A stretch of DNA of 64,000 bases from G963668185 sp963668185 (GCA_963668185.1 OY764162.1:2480001-2544000), one strand, 5' to 3'. Shown: positions 25,293 through 34,257, counted from the stretch's first letter. Notes: a model not told the origin generated them from the letters alone. Numbers and translations: made by a program.

Positions 25293-25694
25293 TCAGCCGC
25301 CCTGCCCGCGCGGTGTCTGCTTTTTGAGGCCCCAGTAGATCCAGCCGCTTTGGCTCGTTCCGCCGCCTGCCGCCTTCGCCGCGGCGGACAGCGACGCGTA
25401 CTCCCGCCCATTCTTGCGGTCGACGCTTACGACCTCGCCTCGGGACCCCTACCCGCCGGTGGCTTTGGCCTTTGCGCCGGCGGCGGCCAGGTGGTCCTTC
25501 ATGGCCTGGATGCCGGCGGGGACGCCGCCGGGGACGTAGGCGATGACCCACTTGGTCGTGGCGACGAGGTTGGTGCCGAAGCCGAAGCCGTCTTTCTTGT
25601 CTCCCCATGTGTACCTGTAAGTCATGACTGGGATCATGACAAGCAGGAAAGGAACCTTAAGTAAACGTAAGAAAGGCATTACGGACACCTCCAT
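25293..25694 (-). pseudogene. Small membrane/envelope protein gene interrupted by an in-frame UAG
   Basis: The first part (25694 to the TAG at 25451-25449) encodes 81 residues: a hydrophobic start MPFLRLLKVPFLLVMIPVMTY, then YTWGDKKDGFGFGTNLVATTKWVIAYVPGG and AIQAMKDHLAAAG. The same frame continues past the TAG for 51 more codons (EVVSVDRKNGREYASLSAAAK, QSGWIYWGLKKQ) to TGA 25293-25295. The second part has no ATG, GTG or TTG of its own and still looks protein-like. It is therefore either a nonsense-broken gene, a readthrough gene or a sequencing error. A shorter start at 25679 is possible. No family is recognised. Confidence 0.6.
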
Positions 25695-25737
25695 GAGGGG
25701 TCAATCGCGTACGAAGGGCATTATAGCCCAAAGGCGA

Positions 25738-26766
25738 TCAATCAATATCGTTGGCGGCGAGCGCGGCGAGTATCTCCTCCCGCACGTCCTCATCGCTTTC
25801 CATCGGCAAGCGTTCTGATAGCGCGTCGATGGCATCCTGACTGGCTATGCGGCCCAGCGCCCAGGCGGCGTGCATGCGCACGAGAGGCGGCTGCGTGGCG
25901 AGCGCCGAGGCCAGCGCCGGCGCCGCGGCAGGGTCGCCGATGTTGCCGAGCGCGACGCAGACGTTGCGCTGCAAGCCGACGCGCTTGGCCCTCTTCACGG
26001 GGCTCTTGCGGAACCGCTCGCTGAAGCCCGCGTCGTCTAGGTCCAGGAGCGGCAGCAGGTCGGGAGCGGCGAAATCGTGCCGCTGCCGGAACGCAGGCTC
26101 CGCGGTCTCCGGCGCGGCGCGGTTGACGGGGCAGACGTCTTGGCAGATGTCGCAGCCGAACACCCAGTCGCCCACGAGCGGGCGGAGGTCCCTGGGGATG
26201 GGGCCGCGCAGCTCGATCGTGAGGAAGGAGATGCAGCGCCGGTTGTCCAGCACATAGGGCGCGACGATCGCGCCGGTGGGACAGGCCACGATGCACCGGA
26301 CGCACTCGCCGCAGTTCTTGGCCAGCGGGAGGTCGGGACGCAGATCGAGGTCCGTGACGACCTGCGCCAGGAACACCCACGAGCCATGGCTGGGCGTGAG
26401 TATGTTGGTGTTCTTGCCGAAGAAGCCCAGGCCGGCGCGCTCGGCGGCGGCACGGTCGTTCATCGGGCCGTCGTCCACGAAGATGCGCGTCTTTACCGGG
26501 CGGCCGACTCTCTCCGGTAGGGCCGCCGTGAATTGCCTCAGCTTGGCCTTGATGACGTCGTGGTAGTCGTCGCCCCAGGCATACCTGGCGATCTTTCCTT
26601 TGAGCGAATTCCCGTCACGGTCCGGTTCGCCGGTGTTGTAACTCAACGCAAGGGAGATGACAGACCGTGCGCCTTCGAGCAGCCGTTTGGGGTGCGTCGC
26701 TTTGCGGACGCGCTCCTCCGTGTACCACGGCAGGCCGTCCATGAGGCCGTTGCGGACACGCTCCAC
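25738..26766 (-). CDS. queG: Epoxyqueuosine reductase QueG-like iron-sulfur protein
   Basis: 342 residues from GTG 26766. Features: RSVISLALSYNTG, IFVDDGPMNDRAAAERAGLGFFGKNTNIL, CGECVRCIVACPTGAI and FGCDICQDVCPVN (two 4Fe-4S clusters), and a C-terminal HEAT-like region (VCVALGNIGDPAAAPALASAL...). QueG performs the last step of queuosine synthesis for tRNA wobble bases, using cobalamin. The expected N-terminal helix is encoded just upstream in the same frame (KVKALAREIGFDLAGITTADAFE). No ATG/GTG/TTG precedes it, but a CTG at 26934-26932 overlaps the pspAA stop. The true start is thus probably upstream of the one given. Confidence 0.85.
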   Translation of the reverse strand: MERVRNGLMDGLPWYTEERVRKATHPKRLLEGARSVISLALSYNTGEPDRDGNSLKGKIARYAWGDDYHDVIKAKLRQFTAALPERVGRPVKTRIFVDDGPMNDRAAAERAGLGFFGKNTNILTPSHGSWVFLAQVVTDLDLRPDLPLAKNCGECVRCIVACPTGAIVAPYVLDNRRCISFLTIELRGPIPRDLRPLVGDWVFGCDICQDVCPVNRAAPETAEPAFRQRHDFAAPDLLPLLDLDDAGFSERFRKSPVKRAKRVGLQRNVCVALGNIGDPAAAPALASALATQPPLVRMHAAWALGRIASQDAIDALSERLPMESDEDVREEILAALAANDID

Positions 26767-26930
26767 GGCGGCCTTTTCGTCGCGCTCGAACGCGTCCGCC
26801 GTGGTGATGCCGGCAAGGTCGAAGCCGATCTCGCGCGCCAGCGCCTTGACCTTGCGCTCAAGGACGGCGGGGGAGGGCGAACGGCGGCCCGCGCCGGCGC
26901 GTTCGGGAGGTCGTGAGTCCCTGGTAACGG

Positions 26931-27209
26931 TCAGTCCGGGATGATCCCTTCGCCGGTGAAGAGCCTCTCGGCTTCGCCCAGCGTTATGTCCGGTTCGGGC
27001 AGGACGATGTCGGATTCCACGATCTCGTCCAGGGGCACGGGCGAGCCGTTCTCGCGCACGACGTCGAGCATCTCTTTGAGCAGACCGTCGAAGGCCTCCT
27101 GGTCCTCGGCCTCCACGACTTCCACGAGCCGGTTGTCCAACTCGTTCAGCCGGTCAAGGTGCGCGCCGGGCAGATCGTACTGGCCCTCAGTGAGAATGCG
27201 AACGATCAT
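26931..27209 (-). CDS. pspAA: PspA-associated protein PspAA
   Basis: 92 residues. MIVRILTEGQYDLPGAHLDRLNELDNRLVEVVEAEDQEAFDGLLKEMLDVVRENGSPVPLDEIVESDIVLPEPDITLGEAERLF is a full PspAA domain, with the MIVRI.GEGQY start and SD.VLP..D motif. It overlaps the pspA stop by ATGA, so it is coupled to PspA. In other phyla PspAA is a marker for the PspA envelope-stress system. Confidence 0.88.
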   Translation of the reverse strand: MIVRILTEGQYDLPGAHLDRLNELDNRLVEVVEAEDQEAFDGLLKEMLDVVRENGSPVPLDEIVESDIVLPEPDITLGEAERLFTGEGIIPD

Positions 27210-27940
27210 GACCGCCCCTCCGGTAGCTCCCTTGCCTGTGGAGTCATGCCCGCCTTCAGGGCCGCGAGTTCGTCTTCGACGGCGGACGTGGCGGTGACCG
27301 CCCGCAACTGCCGATCAATGTCGTCGCCCCCTCCGAGCATGGCCGCTTCGTCCAGCACGCCGGTGGAGGCAAGCTCGTCGATCGCGCCGGCCTTGGCTCG
27401 CAGGTTCTCAGTCTTGGTCTCCGCCCTCTCGACCGCCAGCGAGATGTCGCCCATCTCCTCGGACAGGCCGGACAGGGCGGAGCCGATGCGCACCTGCGCC
27501 TGGGCGGCGCTGTACTGGGCCTTGATGATCTCCTTCCTGGTGCGGAAGGCGCTGACTTTGGCCTGTAGGCGCTGCTCCGCGTTGGTCAGCTTCTCCTGCT
27601 CCAGTTCGAGGCCAGCGATCTGCTGGTCCAGGCCCTCCAGTTCCGCCAACGCGATCTGCTTGCGCTCCAGCGCCGTCCTGGCGAGGTCCTCGCGGCCGGC
27701 CTGCAGGGCCCGCCGCGCCTGGTCGTCGAGCTTGACAACGTTGTCCCTGGCCTTGGTGGCCTGGAGCTGCAGGCGACGCTTGGTGGCGACCATCTCGACC
27801 ACGCCGCGCTTCACGTTGCGCAGCATCTCCATCTGCTTCTCGTACGAGTAGTCCAGCGTCTCGCGGGGATCCTCCGCGTTGTCCAGCAGGCGGTTCATCT
27901 TGGACTTAACGATTGTGGACATTCTGGATATCATTCCCAT
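27206..27940 (-). CDS. pspA: Phage shock protein A / Vipp1 (ESCRT-III-like) family protein
   Basis: 244 residues, almost entirely coiled-coil. Start MGMISRMSTIVKSKMNRLLDNAEDPRETLDYSYEKQMEMLRNVKRGVVEMVATKRRL is the PspA/IM30 signature, and NAEDP is the conserved break after helix one. PspA oligomers bind and stabilise stressed membranes. The gene is the middle of a minus-strand operon: a 64-residue membrane protein, pspA, pspAA, probably followed by queG. Confidence 0.93.
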   Translation of the reverse strand: MGMISRMSTIVKSKMNRLLDNAEDPRETLDYSYEKQMEMLRNVKRGVVEMVATKRRLQLQATKARDNVVKLDDQARRALQAGREDLARTALERKQIALAELEGLDQQIAGLELEQEKLTNAEQRLQAKVSAFRTRKEIIKAQYSAAQAQVRIGSALSGLSEEMGDISLAVERAETKTENLRAKAGAIDELASTGVLDEAAMLGGGDDIDRQLRAVTATSAVEDELAALKAGMTPQARELPEGRS

Positions 27941-28003
27941 GTGTATCGCCTTCCCGCTATGTTCCCTGCGCGGAATCGCCGTTCGAGTGGGGCCGGTGCC
28001 GGG

Positions 28004-28198
28004 CTACCAGTCGCTGCCGCCGCTCTTCCTGTTGCCGGTCAAGGCGTTGAAGAGACCGATGACAAGCGCAACGACGCCGACGATTATCAGAATCAAGCCG
28101 GCGAAGTCGATCAGCCAATCGATCAGGTCCCATCTCAGGATGATGCCCAATACGATCAGGACAGCGCCGATAACGAACATTGACCAGCCGCCAAGCAT
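28004..28198 (-). CDS. Small membrane protein at the head of the psp operon
   Basis: 64 residues with two hydrophobic stretches (MFVIGAVLIVLGIILRW and LIDFAGLILIIVGVVALVIGLFNAL) ending in a polar tail GNRKSGGSDW. It lies 63 nt upstream of pspA on the same strand, after a GGGAG ribosome site. Its place suggests a membrane partner of PspA analogous to PspC or PspM, but no homology to those is evident. Confidence 0.7.
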   Translation of the reverse strand: MLGGWSMFVIGAVLIVLGIILRWDLIDWLIDFAGLILIIVGVVALVIGLFNALTGNRKSGGSDW

Positions 28199-28396
28199 TA
28201 CAGTCTCCCTGGTTGGTTCTCAATCGAGTCCAGTCACGTCTGAGTGCAATAATACCATTCGCGCGCGGCGCGTAAGTACAATTGAAGTTCCCTTACTGAA
28301 CTGATGGGAAGAACGGCGCGAGAGGTGTACGTCAGTTGAGATACATCACCGGCGCGGCAATTCGACGGCCCTCCGTCACGATATCGTAGGGGCTGC

Positions 28397-29449
28397 GTGC
28401 TATTGAACGAGGTTGCTTCCAGGTACGCCGTCGAGTTGGTGGAAGCCGCCGCGCGGGACATCTACGCCGCGATGGGGGCGGCGGAGCGTGACCTGCCGGT
28501 GCTCGTGGACCAGATCGTGGACGCCACGCTCCGGGGCCATCCCGGCCAGGGGCAGGGCATCGAAAAGCTCCCGAAGGTGTGGGAGCGGTTCCAGGGCGGT
28601 ACGGTCTGCGCGGATGCGGCGCCGGAAGTGATAGGCGAAGGCCCGGCGTGGGTGCACGTGGACGCGAGGAAGTGCTGGGGGCCGGTGGCGGGCGCGTTCG
28701 CGATGGACGCGGCGGTGGGCAAAGCGAAGTCTGCGGGCATCGGCATGGCATCCGTCAGGCGCAGCAACCACTACGGGACGTCCGGCTACTATGCGATGCG
28801 GGCGGCGGAGGCGGGGCTGATCGGCGTTGCGATGACCAACGCCGGGCCGGAGATGGCGCCGTGGGGCGGCGTCACGCCGACGCTCGGCACCAATCCCTGG
28901 GGCATCGCCGTACCGAGGGAGCCGTTCCCGCTGGCGCTGGACATGGCGCTGACGCAGTCCGGGAAGGGTATGGTGCGGTGGGCAAAGGCGCACGGCCTGC
29001 CCATACCGTCCAACTGGGCGTACGCGCCGGACGGCAGGGAGACCACCGACCCGGATCTCGCGCTGCTGGGGCCGCTCGTGCCGGTGGGCGAGTTCAAGGG
29101 AACGGGCCTCTCGCTCATGACCGACATACTGACCGGCGTTATGAGCGGGGCCGCGTTCGGGACGGGCGCGTACGCCGATCCTGCCGGGCACGACGTGGGC
29201 CACCTGATGGTGGCGGTCGATTACGCGCGGTTCGTCTCGCCGGAGGAGTTCGCACGCCGCCTCGGAAAACTTGACTCAGAGGTCAAGTCCAGCCAGCCTA
29301 AAGAGGGAGTCGACGAGATACTGCTTCCGGGTGAACTGGAGCATCGCAGAATGACCGAACGCAGGCGCGACGGCGTGCCGATAGAGGACACGACCATAGG
29401 CGAACTGCGTGCGCTTTGCAAGGAGCTTGGCATAACGTGTCCACTGTAG
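28397..29449 (+). CDS. Ldh family (malate/L-lactate/ureidoglycolate dehydrogenase) oxidoreductase
   Basis: 350 residues from GTG 28397. It follows the Ldh_2 fold: GHPGQGQGIEKLPK, AKSAGIGMASVRRSNHYGTSGYYAMRAAEAGLIGVAMTNAGPEMAPWGG, LGTNPWGIAVPREPFPLALDMALTQSGKGMV, and LVPVGEFKGTGLSLMTDILTGVMSGAAFG. The His of SNHYG is the catalytic base. These enzymes reduce 2-oxoacids with NAD(P)H and are unrelated to the classical LDH/MDH family. Its end overlaps the next gene's start, so both are probably co-expressed. Confidence 0.9.
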   Translation: MLLNEVASRYAVELVEAAARDIYAAMGAAERDLPVLVDQIVDATLRGHPGQGQGIEKLPKVWERFQGGTVCADAAPEVIGEGPAWVHVDARKCWGPVAGAFAMDAAVGKAKSAGIGMASVRRSNHYGTSGYYAMRAAEAGLIGVAMTNAGPEMAPWGGVTPTLGTNPWGIAVPREPFPLALDMALTQSGKGMVRWAKAHGLPIPSNWAYAPDGRETTDPDLALLGPLVPVGEFKGTGLSLMTDILTGVMSGAAFGTGAYADPAGHDVGHLMVAVDYARFVSPEEFARRLGKLDSEVKSSQPKEGVDEILLPGELEHRRMTERRRDGVPIEDTTIGELRALCKELGITCPL

Positions 29450-32034
29450 CCGAAACCGTAAGTACCACCCGATTGGTAGTGGGCCTGGATGAGCCGGCGG
29501 CGCGGCTGCCCGGCCTCGCAGGGGGCAAGGGGGCTTCGCTGGCGCGCATGACGGCCGCCGGGCTCCCGGTCCCTGCCGGCTTTGTAGTAACCACGGAAGC
29601 GTTCCGCGATGTGGCGGACCGGCTGACAGACTCGCTGTTCGCAAACATGACCGTCGCGGGCTCGGCCGATGTCGGCGCGCTTGAGATGGTGTGCGCCGAG
29701 GCGAGGCTGCGCATTGCGGAAGCGGGCCTGTCCCAGCAGGCGGCGGACGCTGTTCGGGCGGCGTACGGCAGGCTCGGCGGGTCGGCGGCTGTGTCGGTGC
29801 GGTCATCCGCGACCGCCGAGGACCTTGCGGACGCCAGCTTCGCGGGGCAGTACGACACGTTCCTGAACGTGGTCGGCGAGGACGCCGTGCTGGAGGCCGT
29901 AGTCGGCGTCTGGGCATCGATGTACTCGGCGCACGCAGTCGCGTACAGGCTGCGGCTCGGTATGGACTCGAACGAAGGAAGCATGGCCGTCGTGGTCCAG
30001 ATCCAGCTCGCGCCGGACGCGGCGGGCGTCATGTTCACGCGAGACCCCATCAGCGGGCGCGACGACCGTTACCTTGTGAACGCCGCTCTGGGCCTGGGCG
30101 AGGGAGTGGTCTCAGGCGAGGCTCCAACAGACTCGTTCGAGTTGGACGCAACGACGCACGCCATCGTAGGCCAGACCATTGCCAGGAAGGACGCGATGCT
30201 GTCTCCGGGCGCATCGGGCACGGAGCGGGCCGAGCCTCCGAGGGAGAAGTGGGATCTGCCGGCGATGACCCAGGCCCAGTTGACCAAGCTTGGCGCATAC
30301 GGCACGCAACTGGTCGAGTCCAATGGCTCGCCCCAGGACGTCGAGTTCGCGGTTGTCGGCGAGGATGTGCACATCCTCCAATCCCGGCCGATTACCACTG
30401 GCGGCGGTGCGCAGTTCGAGATCGAGTGGGCCGACCCTGAGGACGAGCAGCGCTTGTGGACCCTGAGAGAAGGGCCGCTTTTCAAGCTGGACGAGGACAG
30501 CCATGACTTCCGGTACAAGTGGCTGAAGCACTGCTTCCAAGAGACCGCTGTGCCTCTCAGCCACCATCACATCTATACCACCATCAACGGCTACTTCTAC
30601 ATGCGGCCTTCGGAGGCCACAGAGTCGGAGATTCAGGAGATACAGAGCCGGTACCGGGATAGGGAGCGGCAGTACCGCGCCGAAGGCACGTCGACATATC
30701 GAGCAGAGATCGAGCCCCGAACGCTCCAACTGCTGGCTGAGTTGGAGGAGTTCAGCCCACGGAGAGCAACGCTCCCGCAACTGGCGGACCACCTCGAAGC
30801 GGCGATGGAGGCGAATGGGGAGGTTATGGGCCACCTGCACTGGGCCAGGCCCATGATGGAAGGAGGCCGCGTCGAATGGTCGGACGAGTTCGAGCGGCTG
30901 ACCGGGGAGCCGGGGGCGGCGTCCGCGGACTTTCTCAAGGGCCTGCCGAACTTCACCACGCGGCTGATCAGGCGGCTGCGGGGTATGGCCAGGCTCGCTC
31001 AGGAAAACGCATCTCTTGGGGCGGCGGTATCGGCCGGCGACTACGAGACCCTGAAGTCCCCGCAGATCAGGAGCAGCCCGGAGGGCAGGCGATTCCTGGG
31101 GCGCTTGCGAAGGCTGTTCCGTGACTACGGGCACCGTTCCGGATACGGCTACGGCGCGGACACGAATTTCGCGACGCCGACGTGGAACATCGAGCCCGGC
31201 CGCCTCCTTGAAGTGATCGCAGCATACGCCGAGCAGGACCTGGACCGCTTGGACGCGCTGGACCGTGCGTCTCGATCAAACAGGCGGACCGCCACGCTGC
31301 GGATCAGACGCAGGCTCGCGTCGGAACCTGAGCGGCTTGCTGAGTTCGACAGTGCGCTGGCGGATGCTCAAGAGCAGGCGATCCTGATGGAGGACCACAA
31401 TCACATCATGGAGCAGGGCGTGACCGGCGCGTTCCGTGAGGCCATTCACCACATGGGAGCCGGTCTCGTGGAGGCCGGCCACGTGGCCGAACCTGACGAC
31501 GTGATACATCTTTCGCTGGCAGAGATCCGCTCGATAGCGGATGGCGACGCCGACTTGAACGCCCGCGAGTTGGTAGCTGAGCGCAAGGCGGAGCGAGCCG
31601 CCCGCATGGAGATGCGTCCGCCGCAGACGATCGGCAGCGGCCCGCCCCCTTCCGACAACCTCAACGCGGCGTACGAGCCGCCGGGCGAAACCGGCCTGCG
31701 CGGAACGGTGCTCAAGGGCGTCGGAATCTCGCCGGGCCGCGCGACGGGCCGCGCTGTGGTGGTCATGGGCGGCGACAAGCCGCCGGCGGTGGCGAAGGGC
31801 GACATCCTCATCGCGCCGAACGCCGGGCCCGCCTGGACGCCCGTGTTTCCCATGCTAGGCGGACTAGTGCTGGACGCCGGCGGTACCTTCCAGCACGCGG
31901 CGGTCATCGCGCGTGAGTACGGCATACCGGGCGTCATCATGACGCAGGACGCCACCACCGTGGTCCTAGACGGCCAGATCGTAGCCGTGGACGGTACGGC
32001 CGGCGAGGTGGACCTGGCGCCGGCGGAAGCCTAG
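29437..32034 (+). CDS. PEP synthase/rifampicin phosphotransferase-like dikinase
   Basis: 865 residues from GTG 29437, 11 nt after AAGGAG; the frame is open to a TTG at 29416. Residues 1-320 are a PPDK_N ATP-grasp domain (LAGGKGASLARMTAAGLPVPAGFVVT, AVSVRSSATAEDLADASFAGQYDTFLN). Residues 330-750 are a large middle region. The PEP-utilising His domain is at the very C-terminus (GGTFQHAAVIAREYGIPGVIM, His820). That order, with no C-terminal TIM barrel, is that of rifampicin phosphotransferases rather than classical PEP synthase. It should transfer a phosphate from ATP via His820 to a bound small molecule. The substrate is unknown. Confidence 0.83.
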   Translation: MSTVAETVSTTRLVVGLDEPAARLPGLAGGKGASLARMTAAGLPVPAGFVVTTEAFRDVADRLTDSLFANMTVAGSADVGALEMVCAEARLRIAEAGLSQQAADAVRAAYGRLGGSAAVSVRSSATAEDLADASFAGQYDTFLNVVGEDAVLEAVVGVWASMYSAHAVAYRLRLGMDSNEGSMAVVVQIQLAPDAAGVMFTRDPISGRDDRYLVNAALGLGEGVVSGEAPTDSFELDATTHAIVGQTIARKDAMLSPGASGTERAEPPREKWDLPAMTQAQLTKLGAYGTQLVESNGSPQDVEFAVVGEDVHILQSRPITTGGGAQFEIEWADPEDEQRLWTLREGPLFKLDEDSHDFRYKWLKHCFQETAVPLSHHHIYTTINGYFYMRPSEATESEIQEIQSRYRDRERQYRAEGTSTYRAEIEPRTLQLLAELEEFSPRRATLPQLADHLEAAMEANGEVMGHLHWARPMMEGGRVEWSDEFERLTGEPGAASADFLKGLPNFTTRLIRRLRGMARLAQENASLGAAVSAGDYETLKSPQIRSSPEGRRFLGRLRRLFRDYGHRSGYGYGADTNFATPTWNIEPGRLLEVIAAYAEQDLDRLDALDRASRSNRRTATLRIRRRLASEPERLAEFDSALADAQEQAILMEDHNHIMEQGVTGAFREAIHHMGAGLVEAGHVAEPDDVIHLSLAEIRSIADGDADLNARELVAERKAERAARMEMRPPQTIGSGPPPSDNLNAAYEPPGETGLRGTVLKGVGISPGRATGRAVVVMGGDKPPAVAKGDILIAPNAGPAWTPVFPMLGGLVLDAGGTFQHAAVIAREYGIPGVIMTQDATTVVLDGQIVAVDGTAGEVDLAPAEA

Positions 32035-32035
32035 C
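32022..32035 (+). repeat. Left arm of a 14-bp inverted repeat flanking the R-M insertion
   Basis: GGCGGAAGCCTAGC contains the stop codon of the dikinase gene. Its exact reverse complement lies at 34258-34271, on the far side of the low-GC methyltransferase/HNH module and 8 bp from the dxs stop. Confidence 0.85.
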
Positions 32036-32046
32036 GGAAAATCATG

Positions 32047-32077
32047 TTGTGACATTTAACAGTACACATGTCATAAT
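32047..32077 (+). promoter_or_regulatory. Candidate promoter/operator of the low-GC R-M module
   Basis: TTGTGA (32047-32052) and CATAAT (32072-32077) could be -35 and -10 elements with a 19-bp spacer. They overlap an inverted repeat TGACAT (32050-32055) / ATGTCA (32068-32073), which would suit a repressor site. The segment AACAGTACACA (32058-32068) recurs at 34240-34250 beyond the module. Confidence 0.45.
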
Positions 32078-32108
32078 ACCCTGCACTTCCTCTTAGTGAT
32101 GGTGTAAG

Positions 32109-33185
32109 TTGGATTCATCCGGAGAAACAAATCAAGCTGTAATCTCTGACCGACCCGTGCCCCTCGGCCCAGCCAAGCCTCAAGTCAGTATCAGAACTCT
32201 TCATGGTACTGCCTACTGGGCGGATTCGCTCAACCTGATGCACGAATTGATTGAAGATCAATCAGTTGACTTGATTATGACTAGTCCCCCCTTCGGCCTT
32301 GTACGGAAGAAAGAATACGGCAATGTCGATGCCGACGAATACTTATCATGGTTTAAGCCATTCGCAAGTCACTTTGCACGAATACTCAAATCACAAGGCT
32401 CATTGGTCATTGACATTGGAGGCGCTTGGCAATCAGGTACTCCAACTAAGAGCTTATACCAATACGAACTCCTGATATCCCTCTGCAAGGAGTTTGATTT
32501 TCATCTTGCACAAGAGTTCTTCTGGTGGAATCCCGCACGTCTTCCTAGTCCAGCTGAATGGGTCAACATTCGAAGAATTCGTGTAAAGGACGCGGTGAAT
32601 AACATCTTCTGGTTGTCGAAGACTCCATGGCCAAAGGCTAGCAATCGAAGAGTTCTTGCTCCTTACAGCAAGAGCATGAATCAATTGCTCGAAGTAGGGT
32701 ACCGTGCCAAGAAGAGACCGAGTGGTCACGACATTAGTGAGAACTTCGCTAAAGACAATGGCGCAGCAATTCCACCGAATCTAATCGCTGTTGCTAACAC
32801 AGAAAGCAATTCTCAATATGTCAAGTACTGCGAAGACAATGATCTGCCTATTCATCCAGCTCGGTTCCCGGCATTGATACCTGAATACTTCGTAAGGTTC
32901 TTGACTGATTCCGGTGATTTGGTATTCGATCCATTCGCAGGAAGCTGTACGACCGGAGAAGTAGCAGAAAAGCTAGGACGCCGGTGGATATGTAGCGAAA
33001 TTCAAGAACTGTATCTACATGGTGCGCAGGGACGGTTTATGTCTCTGCATCACAGCACGTCGCGACAGGGTGCCAAAAGAGAGTCTCGAACCTACAACAT
33101 TCACAGTCCGGGGCACTTATGGAATGATAGCCCTGAGATTCCCCTACCAGGTGACGGAGGCCTTACCCGTCCAACTAGTGATTAG
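32109..33185 (+). CDS. Type II DNA methyltransferase, beta-type (N4-cytosine or N6-adenine)
   Basis: 358 residues from TTG 32109. The catalytic motif VDLIMTSPPFGLVRKKEYG is near residue 57 and the SAM motif VFDPFAGSCTTGEVAEKLGRRWICSEI is near residue 275, the beta-class order. WNPARLPSPAEWVNIRRIRVKDAVNNIFWLSKT is typical of the site-specific methylase family. Codon use and base composition (visibly AT-richer than the dikinase and dxs genes) indicate a recent arrival. Its neighbour is an HNH nuclease in the same direction, 45 nt downstream. Confidence 0.88.
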   Translation: MDSSGETNQAVISDRPVPLGPAKPQVSIRTLHGTAYWADSLNLMHELIEDQSVDLIMTSPPFGLVRKKEYGNVDADEYLSWFKPFASHFARILKSQGSLVIDIGGAWQSGTPTKSLYQYELLISLCKEFDFHLAQEFFWWNPARLPSPAEWVNIRRIRVKDAVNNIFWLSKTPWPKASNRRVLAPYSKSMNQLLEVGYRAKKRPSGHDISENFAKDNGAAIPPNLIAVANTESNSQYVKYCEDNDLPIHPARFPALIPEYFVRFLTDSGDLVFDPFAGSCTTGEVAEKLGRRWICSEIQELYLHGAQGRFMSLHHSTSRQGAKRESRTYNIHSPGHLWNDSPEIPLPGDGGLTRPTSD

Positions 33186-33230
33186 CAGTTAGTAAAGCAC
33201 TGGTCACGAAATGCTGGGACTGTACCCATA

Positions 33231-34223
33231 ATGACTCTACGTTCACGTGAAGTTATCAAAAATGCAATTCTTGATGCGCTTTCCGAAATAGGAGGCATAG
33301 CGCTCCCGGTCCCTTCAACTGCGGCGCATCCGAGAAAGTTTACGTTCGTACATGAAGGTCGAGAATTCTCAATATGGGTTTATTGTTGGACTCTAACTCC
33401 AGGTGGGCGTCCATCATTGCCACACGAGTATAGAATTCAAATGACTTCGGTGCAGTCACCTCTCCCGCACAACACAAATGGCTACACTGCACTGCTTGGA
33501 TATGATTCAGACAGGAACGTGTTTGCAGGTTACGACTTGGCCAGGCACACCACTTTCACTTCCGGTTCTCCGTCAGTGCAAGTAAATGTATCAACATTGA
33601 ACCAAGCGCTGCAGAGTGGTTTAGCTTTTGAGATCAAATCAAATGACGAAATTGTCGTTGGCGTCAGAAGTGACCTCTTGTTCTTCTACATCCAATTCGC
33701 TCATGAACTACACCGTTTGGGATCTGACTCAACAACCCTGGACGTAGTGCAGCGCGTTTCAACGCAATTAGATGTAAGCGATACAGAAGTATCAGAACTG
33801 CCTGTGGAACGCCATCGCATTGTTCAAGAAACCTCTAGGTGGTCACGTTCAACTAGCTTCCGGAGGCAGGTCTTGAACGCATATGAACATCGATGTGCAG
33901 TTACAAGACAGCAGCTCAAACTCGTCGAAGCTGCTCATATTCTACCTGTCAAGGCTGGAAATGAGAGTATAGACGTTGTAGGCAATGGAATTGCGCTTTC
34001 GCCTACATATCACAGAGCTTTCGACAGAGGTCTGATTTACTTGGATGACACTATGGAAATGCGTCTGAATTCAGCCACTGTGGATGAGTTAAGGCAGCTA
34101 GGGCTGGCAAGTGGAATAGAAAAATTTAGTTCAACTCTTGGGAAGATTCACCTTCCATTTGATCCACAACAGCATCCGGACCCACGATTCATAACACTGG
34201 CAAACGAGTATCGGGGCCTCTGA
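33231..34223 (+). CDS. HNH restriction endonuclease
   Basis: 330 residues. The N-terminal 200 residues are of no recognised family and may hold DNA recognition. The C-terminal HNH domain reads RRQVLNAYEHRCAVTRQQLKLVEAAHILPVKAG and DVVGNGIALSPTYHRAFDRGLIYLDDT, of the HNH_2 type (EAAHI...NGIAL...HRAFD). Paired with the methyltransferase just upstream it makes a compact type II R-M system. GC is as low as in its partner. The site recognised cannot be read from sequence. Confidence 0.85.
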   Translation: MTLRSREVIKNAILDALSEIGGIALPVPSTAAHPRKFTFVHEGREFSIWVYCWTLTPGGRPSLPHEYRIQMTSVQSPLPHNTNGYTALLGYDSDRNVFAGYDLARHTTFTSGSPSVQVNVSTLNQALQSGLAFEIKSNDEIVVGVRSDLLFFYIQFAHELHRLGSDSTTLDVVQRVSTQLDVSDTEVSELPVERHRIVQETSRWSRSTSFRRQVLNAYEHRCAVTRQQLKLVEAAHILPVKAGNESIDVVGNGIALSPTYHRAFDRGLIYLDDTMEMRLNSATVDELRQLGLASGIEKFSSTLGKIHLPFDPQQHPDPRFITLANEYRGL

Positions 34224-34257
34224 TGGCCTTAGCTCGTAAAACAGTACACAGTGGCGT

